A stretch of 64,000 nt of DNA from Allobosea sp. (GCA_024231975.1 JAAEQB010000102.1:1-64000); one strand, 5' to 3'; shown: positions 8,076-17,653, numbered from the stretch's first letter. Numbers and translations are program-made. Notes: generated by a model from the letters alone, not told the origin.

Positions 8076-8428
8076 GCTGTCCTCCGGGTCGTCGGATTGT
8101 CGATGCGAGGCGCGCCCAGCTGGTGCGCTGCGAATCGAACACGGGTGGCGAGGCGTTCGCCCGTCGGTTCGGCGCGGTTTTCCGCGCCGGCGGGAGCGCG
8201 AAGCGCTATGGCTCATCCTAGAGCCGTGGGCCGCAAAGGCATTGACTGAGAATCCCGGGCTTTGGCTTTGCGTCCCGGAAACGAGTCCGTTGCCGCGACA
8301 TGAAGAGCCCGGACTTGCCGCCATCGGGACGGTTTCCTACGGTCGCGCCGCGCATGGGACTCTCGGCATCGCCGACCGGGCGAGTCGAGATGCGTGATCG
8401 CGCGAGGAGAACGGCGGGGAGCTTCGCG
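8076..8428. other. Divergent intergenic region, no gene recognised
   Basis: About 350 bases between the amidohydrolase (minus) and the alpha/beta hydrolase (plus). Frames of both neighbours extend into it, but the sequence has no domain character and better starts lie inside the genes. A weak CCGGG/CCCGG stem occurs around 8252-8280. It probably holds both promoters; no operator could be pinned down. Confidence 0.5.
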
Positions 8429-9598
8429 ATGAGCGATCAGAAGCGGTCGGCACGGTGCCCACGCCCGGTCCGCGCCCGTTCAGCCACGATCTTGGCTCTC
8501 GTGCTCACCGCCATTTCGGCGGCCTGCTCGACGCCGCAGGGACTGCTGCAGCCGGTGGCCCCGGCCCCCGGGACGGACAGCGTCAACATGCTGGCGGCCA
8601 CGACGCGCGCCCCCTCGGCCGATCCCGGGGTGCTGTTCAGCGGCGAGCGGGGCGAGGGCGTTTCCTTCAGGAACATCGTCGTGTCGATCCCGCGCGAGCG
8701 CGAGGTCGGCACCGTCCAACTGCCGCGCTCGGTTCCGGGCAATCCCGCGACGGATTTCGTCGTCACTGCCTCGACGCCGCTGCCGAAGGCACGGATTGCC
8801 GACTGGTTCAGGTCGACGAGCGGGCGTTCGAAGCGGGTGTTCGTGTTCGTGCATGGCTTCAACACGCCGTTTGACCGCGCCGTCTTCCGCTTCGCGCAGC
8901 TGGCGCACGACGCCGATGCCCGCGCAGCCCCGGTCCTGTTCTCCTGGCCCTCGCGCGGCTACCTGCTCGACTATAGCCGCGACTTCGACAACGCTTCCTA
9001 TTCGCGCTCCGACCTGGCGGACCTGCTCAGCATGGCCGTCGCGGCGCCCTCGGTTCGCGAGATCGTGATCCTGGCGCATTCGATGGGAAGCTGGCCTGCG
9101 GTCGAGGCCGTCAGGCAGATCGCGCTCAAGGATGGCGGCGTGCCCAGCAAGATCAGCAACCTCATCCTGGCCTCGCCGGATCTCGATACCGGGGTCTTCC
9201 GGCGCCAGGTCGAGGAGATGGGGTCGAAGCGGCCGCAGATCACCCTGTTCACTGCGCAGCACGACCGCGCTCTGCAGGTCTCCCGCTTCATCGCGCGCGG
9301 CGCGACGCGGCTCGGCGGCATCGATCCGACGCGCGAGGAATACCGCAGCCAGTTCGCGGGGCTGTCCGGGATCACGGTGATCGACCTCTCGGCGATCAAT
9401 GCCGGCGACCGCTTCAACCATGATCTCTTCGCGGCGAGCCCGGATGCAGTGCGCCTGATCGGCGGCAGGCTGCTGCAGGGGCAGGTGATCACCGATTCGG
9501 ACGTCCCGGCGCCTCTTGCGGCGGCAGGGGTGATCGGTTCCGCCGCGAGCCTCCTGGTCACTGCGCCGATTCGCGTCTTCGACGCGGCGACACCTTAG
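8429..9598 (+). CDS. Alpha/beta hydrolase lipoprotein (DUF900 family)
   Basis: A 389-residue protein with a signal sequence ending in a lipobox-like SAACS, so it is probably membrane-anchored in the envelope. The hydrolase part begins near residue 130: RVFVFVHGFNTPFDRAVFRFAQLAHD gives the oxyanion-hole HGF. ILAHSMGSWPAVEA carries the nucleophile serine in an H-S-M-G elbow. ASPDLD is a likely acid region and RFNHDLF the likely catalytic histidine. These match DUF900 esterase/lipase-like proteins. ATG 8429 is chosen for the GGGGAG upstream. The physiological substrate is unknown. It is transcribed divergently from the amidohydrolase. Confidence 0.85.
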   Translation: MSDQKRSARCPRPVRARSATILALVLTAISAACSTPQGLLQPVAPAPGTDSVNMLAATTRAPSADPGVLFSGERGEGVSFRNIVVSIPREREVGTVQLPRSVPGNPATDFVVTASTPLPKARIADWFRSTSGRSKRVFVFVHGFNTPFDRAVFRFAQLAHDADARAAPVLFSWPSRGYLLDYSRDFDNASYSRSDLADLLSMAVAAPSVREIVILAHSMGSWPAVEAVRQIALKDGGVPSKISNLILASPDLDTGVFRRQVEEMGSKRPQITLFTAQHDRALQVSRFIARGATRLGGIDPTREEYRSQFAGLSGITVIDLSAINAGDRFNHDLFAASPDAVRLIGGRLLQGQVITDSDVPAPLAAAGVIGSAASLLVTAPIRVFDAATP

Positions 9599-9602
9599 AC
9601 AT

Positions 9603-9632
9603 CCCTAGGGTTGACGCTGGAGGCGTCTAGGG
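9603..9632 (+). terminator. Hairpin downstream of the DUF900 hydrolase
   Basis: CCCTA ... GACGC-tggag-GCGTC-TAGGG forms a bulged stem starting five bases after the hydrolase stop. It lacks a clean U-tract but is well placed for a terminator. An AT-rich stretch follows (9645-9690) that probably holds the AraC-family gene's promoter. Confidence 0.4.
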
Positions 9633-9832
9633 GGATACTCTGACAACTGTTTGAAGTTTCAAGTATATTTTTAGCAATATTGTTTTTCGGGAGCCGTTTG
9701 ATCTAGGACAAGGTTTCCTGATCTGATCGGCGGTAAGATTCGTTCCGCAATTGCGCTGGAATCGCAAACTACGGGCGATCGGAGCACTTTGTGCCGACGT
9801 TCTCTTGTGGCGGGGAGAAGAGGAATGTCAGC

Positions 9833-10777
9833 ATGTTTGCCGTGACGCATTTTTGCACAGCGGGACTGCAGGCAAGCGATCAGTTCGATGCCTGGCGTTC
9901 CCTGCACAAGAATACGATCGAGCTTTTTCCGTCGGACGAGCGATCGGCGGGATTCGCCGCCGAGTTCTCGTCCTGGACCCTGGGCGAGCTCATCCTGACG
10001 CATGTGGTCTATGAGGGGGCCCCGGGCCGGCAATGGCGGCACCGACCCAAGTCCTATCTCGACCATTGGTGCGTGGTGCTGGCGCGGACGACCGCGGCTG
10101 ACGGCAGCTCGTCCCAGCAGCTGAGCTTCCGCTCGCTGGCGCTGCCCTTCGAGGGGCAGGCCCGGGACACCGAGATCATCACGCTCTATCTGCCACGCGA
10201 CAGTGGCGCCGCCGACCAGCAGCGCTTCGACGAAGCCCATGGCCTCGAGCTGAGCCGGGAGCTCGCGCCCTTGCTCAGCGGCTACATGGACAATCTCGTC
10301 CGGCAATTGCGCTATGTCTCGCCCGAATACGCCGTCACTCTGGAGATGCCGACCAGGGCTCTCGTCGCCGCCTGCATCGCTCCACACCCGTCCGGGCGGG
10401 AGCTGGCGCGGCATCTTCCGAGTTCGGTCCTGATCGACAAGGCGCGCGCCGTGGTGCGCCAGAATATGGCGTCCCCGGATTTCGGGCCTGAACGCCTCGC
10501 GCGGCTGCTGGCGATGTCGCGCTCGAAACTGTATCGGCTTTTCGAGAGCAGCGGTGGGGTTGCCCATTTCATCAACAAGGAGCGCCTGCGCGAGGCGCAT
10601 CTGCGGCTGAGCTCGTATCGGTCCGCGCTGTCCATTCACGCCATCGGCAACGAGGTCGGCTTTGCCGACCATTCCACCTTCAGCCGGGCTTTCCGGCGGG
10701 AATTTGGCTGCAGCCCGACGGAAGCGCGCGAGCGCGGATTCGTCCGATTGGTCGCCGAGGAGCCGGTCTCGGGCTGA
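9833..10777 (+). CDS. AraC-family transcriptional regulator
   Basis: A 314-residue protein with an AraC-binding-like sensor domain over about residues 1-200 and two C-terminal helix-turn-helix motifs. The first is around FGPERLARLLAMSRSKLYRLFE. The second is around IHAIGNEVGFADHSTFSRAFRREFG, which is the canonical AraC signature. Proteins of this layout act as ligand-responsive activators. The frame extends upstream to 9791, but ATG 9833 gives a family-like start (MFAVTHFCTAGLQASDQFDAW). The next gene downstream is an MFS transporter on the same strand about 80 bp away, a natural candidate target. The effector is unknown. Confidence 0.88.
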   Translation: MFAVTHFCTAGLQASDQFDAWRSLHKNTIELFPSDERSAGFAAEFSSWTLGELILTHVVYEGAPGRQWRHRPKSYLDHWCVVLARTTAADGSSSQQLSFRSLALPFEGQARDTEIITLYLPRDSGAADQQRFDEAHGLELSRELAPLLSGYMDNLVRQLRYVSPEYAVTLEMPTRALVAACIAPHPSGRELARHLPSSVLIDKARAVVRQNMASPDFGPERLARLLAMSRSKLYRLFESSGGVAHFINKERLREAHLRLSSYRSALSIHAIGNEVGFADHSTFSRAFRREFGCSPTEARERGFVRLVAEEPVSG

Positions 10778-10856
10778 CTCCGTGGCATTTTGCGCATTTC
10801 TCCGGAAGCGGGCCGGCGGGCTGGGCAGGATCGCATCCGTTTCGCTCCAAGTCCCG

Positions 10857-12071
10857 GTGACGTCCACGCCCGGCATACCTGTCGTCCGGCTGGCGCTGCT
10901 CTATGCCTGCCTGTTCTTCGAACTCGGGGTCAATCTGCCGTTCTTCCCGATCTGGCTGAAGGCGCAGTCCCTCGACAGCAGCGCGATCGGCATCGTCGTG
11001 GCGGTTCCCCTGCTGACCCGGATCCTGGCGAATCCCATGGTCGGGGCGCTCGCCGATCGGAGCGGCCGCATTTCCCTCGTCCTTACGGCGTGCGCGCTTC
11101 TGGTTGCCGCGGGCACCGGGCTCCTGGCTGTTGCGAACGGCCTGTGGGCCATTCTTCTCGTCGTCGTCACCATCGCCATGGCGCAAGGGCCGTTGATCGC
11201 GCTGGCGGACGCCATGACGCTGGGGCGCCTCGCCGAAGCCGAGCGGTCCGAGCTGATCTACGGGCGCGTCCGGCTGTGGGGCTCGCTCGGCTTCGCCGCC
11301 GCCAACCTCGCGGCCGGCTGGTCGCTCGAATGGTTCTCCGCCAATTTCGTGATCGTGCTGCTGCTGATCTCGGCGATCTTCACAGCGGTCGCGGCTGCCG
11401 GCTGTATGGCGGCGGTCCCGAATCGATCGGTCGTCGCCGACGGCGAGAAGGACGAAGCGTGGCCGGCGCCCGCTTTGCTCCTGGTCGGCACGATCGCCGG
11501 TGCTGCGCTCGTGCAGGCGAGCCATGGGGCGTTCTACGGCTTCGGCACGCTGCATTGGCAGGCGGCCGGCATGTCCGGCGCGGCGATGGGCGGGCTATGG
11601 GCGCTCGGCGTCCTGTCCGAGGTCGCCCTGTTCGCGTTCCTCGGCTACCGGATGAGCGGCGCGGCCAGTGCGGCCTGGCTGCTGGTGGCGGCGGCAGGGA
11701 CCGCGACCCTGCGCTGGGCGGGGATGGCGCAGGATCCGGGGTCCGCGGCCCTCATCGGCCTGCAGCTGCTGCATGGCGTGACGTTCGGCGCCACCCATCT
11801 CGGCAGCATCTTCCTGCTGTCGCGGCTGGCGCCGGGTCGGATGCAGGCCAGCGCCCAGGCCTGGCTCGCCGGCGGCTGGGCCGGTGTCATGGCTCTGCTG
11901 ACGACGCTGTCCGGCCGGCTCTACGAGAGCTGGGGCGAACAGATCTATCTCGTCATGACCGCAGTGGCTGCGACGGGGCTGGTGCTCCTGCTGCTGGTCG
12001 CTTTCGGGCTGAGCCGGATGACGGCCGGAGAGCCGCCATCGCGGCGAGGCGGTTCCCCAACAATGGGATGA
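10857..12071 (+). CDS. MFS transporter (HcaT/LacY-like MFS_1 branch)
   Basis: A membrane protein of about 404 residues with around twelve hydrophobic segments. The N-terminal FFELGVNLPFFPIWLKAQ and VGALADRSGR match MFS transporters related to 3-phenylpropionate permease HcaT (a G-x-x-x-D-R-x-G-R-type loop after helix 2). The start is uncertain: GTG 10857 gives a short N-terminus typical of the family, while GTG 10782 would add 25 polar residues. No strong ribosome-binding site precedes either. It follows the AraC regulator and may be controlled by it. Substrate unknown; aromatic acids would fit the family but this is inference. Confidence 0.82.
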   Translation: MTSTPGIPVVRLALLYACLFFELGVNLPFFPIWLKAQSLDSSAIGIVVAVPLLTRILANPMVGALADRSGRISLVLTACALLVAAGTGLLAVANGLWAILLVVVTIAMAQGPLIALADAMTLGRLAEAERSELIYGRVRLWGSLGFAAANLAAGWSLEWFSANFVIVLLLISAIFTAVAAAGCMAAVPNRSVVADGEKDEAWPAPALLLVGTIAGAALVQASHGAFYGFGTLHWQAAGMSGAAMGGLWALGVLSEVALFAFLGYRMSGAASAAWLLVAAAGTATLRWAGMAQDPGSAALIGLQLLHGVTFGATHLGSIFLLSRLAPGRMQASAQAWLAGGWAGVMALLTTLSGRLYESWGEQIYLVMTAVAATGLVLLLLVAFGLSRMTAGEPPSRRGGSPTMG

Positions 12072-12209
12072 TCGGTCCAGAGTTGGGATTCTGAGCTGAT
12101 CCGTGTCCCGGCCGGTGTTGCTAGCGTCGGGATGTCGTCCCGGACGGTTTCGTAGTCCGCGAGCGCGCTTGCGGACAGTCGGGACGTGACTGCCCAGGGG
12201 GAGAATACG

Positions 12210-12281
12210 ATGCAGCGGCGAGGCTTCTGGCGCCCGGATGCGCCACCGCAGGAGCGGGAGGCTGCCGGGGAGCGGGCATGA
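12210..12281 (+). CDS. Possible 23-residue leader peptide coupled to the efflux operon
   Basis: A small frame, MQRRGFWRPDAPPQEREAA..., has a strong ribosome-binding site (AGGGGGAG, seven bases before the ATG). It stops in an ATGA overlap with the start of the first adaptor gene at 12278. This layout is typical of translational coupling or a regulatory leader peptide. It has no homologue I recognise, and the coding evidence is only the ribosome-binding site and the overlap. The adaptor gene also has its own GGGGAG. Confidence 0.35.
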   Translation: MQRRGFWRPDAPPQEREAAGERA

Positions 12282-13378
12282 AGCGCGATGGAGCTTCATC
12301 CGGCCCGGGCCGCCTCGTGGCCGCGGGTGCGATCGCGCTCGTCCTCGCCTCCTGCAGCAGCGAGGAACAGGCGCCGCCGCCACCGGTGCGTTTCGTGCGC
12401 ACCGTGACCGTCGAGCCGCCGCGCCAGGCGCCCGATCTCAGCTTCACCGGCCATGTCGAGGCTCAGGACCAGGCTGCGCTGGCGTTCCGCATCGGCGGCC
12501 GCCTGTCCGAGCGCCTGGTCGGGGTGGGCGCGAGCGTCCGCGAGGGCCAGGTCGTCGCACGGCTCGATCCCGAGAACGAGCTCAATGATCTGCGCTCGGC
12601 CCAGGCGGCGGCGAGCGCGGCGCAGGGCGCCCTCCGCAAGGCGGAGAACCAGTTCGAGCGGCAGAGCCATCTGCTCCAGCGCCACATCACCACGCAGGCG
12701 GATTTCGAGAGCGCGCAACAGGCGCTGACGGCGGCCCGCGCGCAGGTGGAGGCGGCGCAGGCGCGCGTCCGCTCGGCGCAGGACGTCGTCGGCTTCACCA
12801 CGCTGAAGGCCGATGCGCCGGGCATCGTCACCCGCGTCGGCGCGGAGCCGGGCGAGGTCGTCGCCGCCGGCCGGATGATCCTGCAGCTGGCGCGTTGGGA
12901 CGGCCGCGACGCGGTGTTCGAGATCCCGGCGGAGCTGGCGCGCCGGCTGGCGCCCGGCATGCCGGTGCGGGTCGTGCTGAGCGGGGAGGCGGGCGCGGAA
13001 GCGGCCGGCCGGGTGCGCGAGATCGCGCCGCAGGCCGATCCGGTCACCCGGACCTTCCGGATCAGGGTCGGTCTCAGCGATCCGGCGCCGGCCTTCCGGC
13101 TGGGCGCGGCCGTCTCCGGCTCGGTCCGGGCCGACGGCAGCGGGGAGATCGCCATCCCGGCGACGGCCCTGGCGCGGCGCGATGGCAACGTCGGCGCCTG
13201 GGTGGTCGATCCCAAGAACCTGACCGTCTCGCTGCGCAAGCTCGATCTCGCGAACACGGATCCGGCGACCGCCGAGATCGCCAGGGGATTGCAGGTCGGC
13301 GACATCGTCGTCACCGCCGGCGCCGGGCTTCTCCGCGAAGGCCAGCAGGTGCGCCTGATCGGAGCCGAGTCGCGATGA
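12278..13378 (+). CDS. RND efflux periplasmic adaptor (membrane fusion protein), first copy
   Basis: A 366-residue lipoprotein adaptor: signal with lipobox LASC, then the lipoyl-like half (FTGHVEAQDQAALAFRIGGRL) and an alpha-hairpin of heptad-rich sequence (about residues 100-160). The second lipoyl half (GFTTLKADAPGIVTRVGAEPGEVV) and the beta-barrel region (IAPQADPVTRTFRIRVGL) follow. Such proteins link an inner-membrane RND pump to an outer-membrane channel. It overlaps the pump gene by four bases (ATGA), so translation is coupled. A second, related adaptor lies on the other side of the pump. Confidence 0.92.
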   Translation: MKRDGASSGPGRLVAAGAIALVLASCSSEEQAPPPPVRFVRTVTVEPPRQAPDLSFTGHVEAQDQAALAFRIGGRLSERLVGVGASVREGQVVARLDPENELNDLRSAQAAASAAQGALRKAENQFERQSHLLQRHITTQADFESAQQALTAARAQVEAAQARVRSAQDVVGFTTLKADAPGIVTRVGAEPGEVVAAGRMILQLARWDGRDAVFEIPAELARRLAPGMPVRVVLSGEAGAEAAGRVREIAPQADPVTRTFRIRVGLSDPAPAFRLGAAVSGSVRADGSGEIAIPATALARRDGNVGAWVVDPKNLTVSLRKLDLANTDPATAEIARGLQVGDIVVTAGAGLLREGQQVRLIGAESR

Positions 13379-16300
13379 GCTTCAACCTGTCGGAATGGGC
13401 GCTTAAGAGCCGCTCGGTCGTGATCTACCTGATGGTGGTGGCGGTCGTCGCCGGCGTCTTCGCCTTCATCAGGCTCGGCCGCAACGAGGACCCGGCCTTC
13501 GTCATCAAGACGATGGTGGTCTCCGCGGTCTGGCCCGGGGCCAGCATGGAGGAGACGCTGAGCCAGGTGACGGAGCGCCTCGAGCGGCAGCTCGAGGAGA
13601 CGCCCGGCCTCGACAGCGTTCGCAGCTTCACCCGGCCCGGCGTGACGACGATCTTCGTCAACCTCAAGGGCGAGGTGCCTGGCCGCCAGGTCCAGGACAC
13701 CTGGTACAGGGTGCGCAACCTGATCGCCGACATGCGTCATACGCTGCCGACCGGCACGCTCGGGCCGTTCTTCAACGACCGGTTCGGCGACACCTTCGGC
13801 ATCATCTACGGCTTCACCTCGGACGGCTTCACCAATCGCGAGCTGCGCGACCATGTCGAGACGATCCGGTCGCGGCTGCTGCTCGTGCCCGACGTCTCGA
13901 AGATCGAGATCGTCGGCGCGCAGGACGAGCGGATCTTCATCGAGTTCTCGGTCAGGGAGCTCGCCAATCTCGGCCTCGACCGCGCCGCGCTGCTCGCGGC
14001 CCTGCAGGCCCAGAACGTGGTTCGGCCAGCGGGCCAGATCCAGACGCAGGACGAGACCTTCTCGGTGCGCGTCTCCGGCGCCTTCCAATCCGAGGCCGAC
14101 CTCCTGAACATCAATTTCCCGGTCGGGGACCGGATGGTGCGGCTCGCCGACATCGCCAGCATCAGGCGCGGCCAGGTCGATCCGCCGACGCCGATGTTCC
14201 GCGTCAACGGCCGCGAGGCGATCGGCCTCGGCATCGCCATGCGCGACGGCGGCGACATCCTGGCGCTTGGCCGCAACATCAAGACGGCGATGGCCACAGT
14301 CACCGCCGGCTTGCCGCTCGGCATCGAGCCGCATCTGGTCGCCGACCAGGCCGTCACGGTCTCGCATGCGATCGACGATTTCATGATGTCGCTCTGGCAG
14401 GCGGTCGGCATCATCATGGTCGTCAGCTTCATCAGCCTCGGCGTGCGGCCGGGGCTGGTCGTCGCGCTCGCGATCCCGCTGACACTCGCCATCGTCTTCG
14501 CCTGCATGCTGGTGGCCGGCATCGACATGCAGCGCATCTCGCTCGGCGCCCTGATCATCGCGCTGGCCTTGCTCGTCGACGACGCCATGACCACGACCGA
14601 CGCCATGGTCACGCGGCTCGCCGCGGGCGAGGAGAAGCTGAAGGCGGCGACGTTCGCCTTCGACAAATACGCGACTGCGATGCTGGCCGGCACGCTGGTG
14701 ACGATCGCGGGCTTTGTGCCGATCGGCTTCGCCGCGAGCTCGGCAGGCGAGTACACCTTCTCGCTCTTCGCGGTGGTGACGATCGCGCTGGTCGTCTCCT
14801 GGTTCGTCGCCGTCCTGTTCGCGCCGGTGCTCGGCGTCGCCATGCTGAAGGCGCCCGAGGCTTCGGGGCAGGCCAAGGGGCCGGGCCGGGTCGAGCGCGG
14901 CTTCCGTTCGCTGCTCTCGGGCGCGATCAGGCTGCGCTGGATCACCATCGCGGTGACGCTCGGCCTGTTCGCTGCCGCGATCCTGGCGCTGCCGCTGGTG
15001 CCGCGGCAGTTCTTCCCGGCCTCGGACCGGCCCGAATTGCTGGTCGACCTCACTTTGCCGCAGAACGCCTCGATCTATGCCAGCGGGGACCTCGTCGACC
15101 GCGTCGAAGCCTCGCTCAAGGGCGACCCCGACGTCGAGCGCTGGAGCACCTATGTCGGCCGCGGTGCGATCCGCTTCTACCTGCCGCTCGACGCGCGACT
15201 GCCGAACGACTTCTTCAGCCAGGCGGTGATCGTCGCCAGGGACGTGCCGGCGCGCGAGCGGCTGCAGAAGAAGCTGGAGGCGCTGCTCGCCAAGGACTTC
15301 CCGAATGTGGTCGGGCGCGTCTCGCCGCTCGAGCTCGGCCCGCCCGTCGGCTGGCCGGTGCAATACCGGGTGAGCGGCCCCGACACCGCCGAGGTCCGTT
15401 CGATCGCCTTCCGGCTGGCGCAGGTCGTCGCGGCCAATCCCAATGCCCGCCAGATCAATTTCGACTGGATCGAGCCGGCGCGGGAGCTGCGCCTGCGCGT
15501 CGACCAGGACGAGGCGCGCCGGCTCGGCCTGAGCTCGGCCGCCGTCGCCGCGATCGTCAACACGGTCGTCTCCGGCACGGTCGTGACGCAGGTGCGCGAT
15601 TCCATCTATCTGGTCGACGTCGTCGTGCGGGCACAGGATGCCGAGCGTGCCTCGCTCGACACACTGCGCAGCATGCAGGTGGCGCTGCCGAGCGGCCGCT
15701 CGGTGCCGGTCTCGCAATTCGTCAGCTTCAGCTACGGGCTCGATACCCCCCTGATCTGGCGGCGCGACCGCGTGCCGAACCTGACGGTCGCGGCCGATGT
15801 GACGCCGGGCGTCCTGCCGGATGCCGTGGTCACGGCGCTGCAGCCTTCGATCGAGGCTCTGCGCAAGACCCTGCCGGCCGGCTACGGCATCACAGTCGGC
15901 GGCACGGTCGAGGAAAGCGCCAAGTCGCAGGCCTCGGTCATCGCCGTGATACCGGTGATGCTGCTGATCATGTTCACCGTGCTGATGGCGCAGCTCAAGA
16001 GCTTCAGGCTGTTCGCGATCGTGCTCAGCATCGCGCCGCTCGGGTTGATCGGCGTCGTCGCCGCGCTGCTGCTCTCCGGCAAGCCGCTCGGCTTCGTCGC
16101 TTTGCTCGGCGTCCTCGCCCTGATCGGCATCATCACCAAGAACGCGGTGATCCTGATCGGGCAAATCGAGGATGAGCGTGCCGCCGGCAAGAGCGTTATC
16201 GATGCCGCCATCGATGCCGCGGGCACGCGCTTCCGGCCGATCATGCTGACCGCGGTCTCGACCGTGCTCGGCATGATCCCGATCGCACCGACCGTGTTCT

Positions 16301-16449
16301 GGGGGCCGATGGCCTTCGCGATCATGGGCGGGCTGCTGGTCGCGACGGTGCTGACCCTGGTGCTCCTGCCGGTGCTCTATGTCGCCGTCTTCGGCGCCGC
16401 GCGGAGCGAGGCGAAGCGGCCGGCCAGCGCGGGAGGCTCCCTGGCATGA
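13375..16449 (+). CDS. RND-family efflux pump inner-membrane subunit
   Basis: A 1024-residue protein of full RND length with twelve predicted membrane helices in two halves and two large periplasmic loops. The proton-relay aspartate pair is visible in helix 4 (LLVDDAMTTTDAM) and the conserved lysine in helix 10 (GIITKNAVILIGQ). The sequence resembles the TriC/VexK-like branch rather than AcrB. It lies between two adaptor genes with ATGA overlaps on each side, an arrangement known for TriABC of Pseudomonas aeruginosa, whose pump needs two different adaptors. No outer-membrane factor gene is adjacent, so a TolC-like protein elsewhere is presumably shared. Substrates are not predictable. No regulator adjoins the operon. 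Confidence 0.93.
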   Translation: MSFNLSEWALKSRSVVIYLMVVAVVAGVFAFIRLGRNEDPAFVIKTMVVSAVWPGASMEETLSQVTERLERQLEETPGLDSVRSFTRPGVTTIFVNLKGEVPGRQVQDTWYRVRNLIADMRHTLPTGTLGPFFNDRFGDTFGIIYGFTSDGFTNRELRDHVETIRSRLLLVPDVSKIEIVGAQDERIFIEFSVRELANLGLDRAALLAALQAQNVVRPAGQIQTQDETFSVRVSGAFQSEADLLNINFPVGDRMVRLADIASIRRGQVDPPTPMFRVNGREAIGLGIAMRDGGDILALGRNIKTAMATVTAGLPLGIEPHLVADQAVTVSHAIDDFMMSLWQAVGIIMVVSFISLGVRPGLVVALAIPLTLAIVFACMLVAGIDMQRISLGALIIALALLVDDAMTTTDAMVTRLAAGEEKLKAATFAFDKYATAMLAGTLVTIAGFVPIGFAASSAGEYTFSLFAVVTIALVVSWFVAVLFAPVLGVAMLKAPEASGQAKGPGRVERGFRSLLSGAIRLRWITIAVTLGLFAAAILALPLVPRQFFPASDRPELLVDLTLPQNASIYASGDLVDRVEASLKGDPDVERWSTYVGRGAIRFYLPLDARLPNDFFSQAVIVARDVPARERLQKKLEALLAKDFPNVVGRVSPLELGPPVGWPVQYRVSGPDTAEVRSIAFRLAQVVAANPNARQINFDWIEPARELRLRVDQDEARRLGLSSAAVAAIVNTVVSGTVVTQVRDSIYLVDVVVRAQDAERASLDTLRSMQVALPSGRSVPVSQFVSFSYGLDTPLIWRRDRVPNLTVAADVTPGVLPDAVVTALQPSIEALRKTLPAGYGITVGGTVEESAKSQASVIAVIPVMLLIMFTVLMAQLKSFRLFAIVLSIAPLGLIGVVAALLLSGKPLGFVALLGVLALIGIITKNAVILIGQIEDERAAGKSVIDAAIDAAGTRFRPIMLTAVSTVLGMIPIAPTVFWGPMAFAIMGGLLVATVLTLVLLPVLYVAVFGAARSEAKRPASAGGSLA

Positions 16450-17579
16450 GCGCGATCGCGACAAGGCGGATGCCGATGAACCTCCCGGCCCGGATGGCGG
16501 CGGTCACGCTGCTTGCGGCGGCGCTTGCCTCCTGCGGCAACGAGCAGGCTCCGCCGCAAGAGGGGCGGCTGGTCGGCGTCGTCACCGTCGAGGCCGGGCA
16601 GTTCTCCGACGACATCCGGTTCAGCGGCGAAATCCAGGCGAAGAAGGATGTCGGGCTCGCCTTCCGTGTCGGTGGCCGGGTCCTCGAACGCCCGGTCAAT
16701 GTCGGTGATCGGGTGGCGGCGGGGCAGGTCATCGCCCGGCTCGAGCCCTCCCTCGAACAGAATGCGCTGGCGGCGGCCAAGGCGGCGCTGGAAGCGGCGC
16801 GCGGCGAGGTCAGCACGACGCGCAGCACCTATGAACGCCAGGAGCGCCTGATGGCGCAGGGGTTCACCACCCGGCCGCGCTACGACCAGGCCCGGCGGGC
16901 GCAGGAGACGGCCCAGGCCGCGCTGGAGAACGCCGAGGCGCAGCTCGAACTGGCGCGCGATCGCCTCGGCTTCACCGAATTGCGCACGGATGTCGCCGGT
17001 GTCGTGACGGCGCGCCGGATCGAGCCGGGCGAGGTGGTGCAGCCGGGCCAGATCGTCGTCCAGATCGCCCGCGACGACAGCCGCGATGCGGTGTTCAACG
17101 TGCCGGCGAGCGTGCTCGACAGCCATCTCAGCGATGCCAGGGTCCGCGTCGTGCTGGCCGACGCTCCCGCGGTGTCCGCCTATGGCTCGATCCGGGAAGT
17201 CGCGCCGCAGGCCGATCCGGTGACCCGCACCTTCGAGATCCGGGTGGGATTGCAGGACCCGCCGGAGGCGATGCAGCTGGGCGCGACGGTCGTCGGCACG
17301 GTCGAGCTGCGGACTGCAGCCATCGTCTCGATCCCGGCGAGCGCGCTGACCCAGCAGGGCCAGTCGCCTGCGGTCTGGGTGGTCGACCCCGCCAAATCGA
17401 CCGTCTCCCTGCGCGATATCGACGTGCTGCGCTTCGATGCCGGCAAGATCATCCTTTTGCAGGGGCTGGCGCCCGGCGAGGTGATCGTGTCGGCCGGCAT
17501 CCAGGCCCTGCACCCCGGTCAGCGCGTCAGGCCGCTGCCGCCTAGGCAGACGGCCGCGGCAGCGCCGGCGCGGCCGTGA
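16446..17579 (+). CDS. RND efflux periplasmic adaptor (membrane fusion protein), second copy
   Basis: A 377-residue lipoprotein adaptor with lipobox LASC near residue 30. Lipoyl half FSGEIQAKKDVGLAFRVGGRV is followed by a helical hairpin (about residues 110-175), GFTELRTDVAGVVTARRIEPGEVV and VAPQADPVTRTFEIRVGL. It is clearly paralogous to the adaptor at 12278 but diverged throughout, so the duplication is old. It overlaps the RND gene by four bases, completing an adaptor-pump-adaptor operon. The C-terminus has a short Ala/Pro-rich tail. In TriABC-type systems the two adaptors are both needed for function. Confidence 0.92.
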   Translation: MSAIATRRMPMNLPARMAAVTLLAAALASCGNEQAPPQEGRLVGVVTVEAGQFSDDIRFSGEIQAKKDVGLAFRVGGRVLERPVNVGDRVAAGQVIARLEPSLEQNALAAAKAALEAARGEVSTTRSTYERQERLMAQGFTTRPRYDQARRAQETAQAALENAEAQLELARDRLGFTELRTDVAGVVTARRIEPGEVVQPGQIVVQIARDDSRDAVFNVPASVLDSHLSDARVRVVLADAPAVSAYGSIREVAPQADPVTRTFEIRVGLQDPPEAMQLGATVVGTVELRTAAIVSIPASALTQQGQSPAVWVVDPAKSTVSLRDIDVLRFDAGKIILLQGLAPGEVIVSAGIQALHPGQRVRPLPPRQTAAAAPARP

Positions 17580-17653
17580 GGATGGTGCATCCAGGCCCGC
17601 GCGGCTGACCGGCATTCTGTTTTTCGTATCAACCCAACAATGGAGTCATCGAC

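Noticed and set aside
12463..16464. A 1333-codon minus-strand open frame opposite the RND pump and first adaptor
   Set aside because: It mirrors the codon pattern of the plus-strand genes, gives a low-complexity Asp/Arg/His-rich protein with no domain, and overlaps clearly real genes completely.
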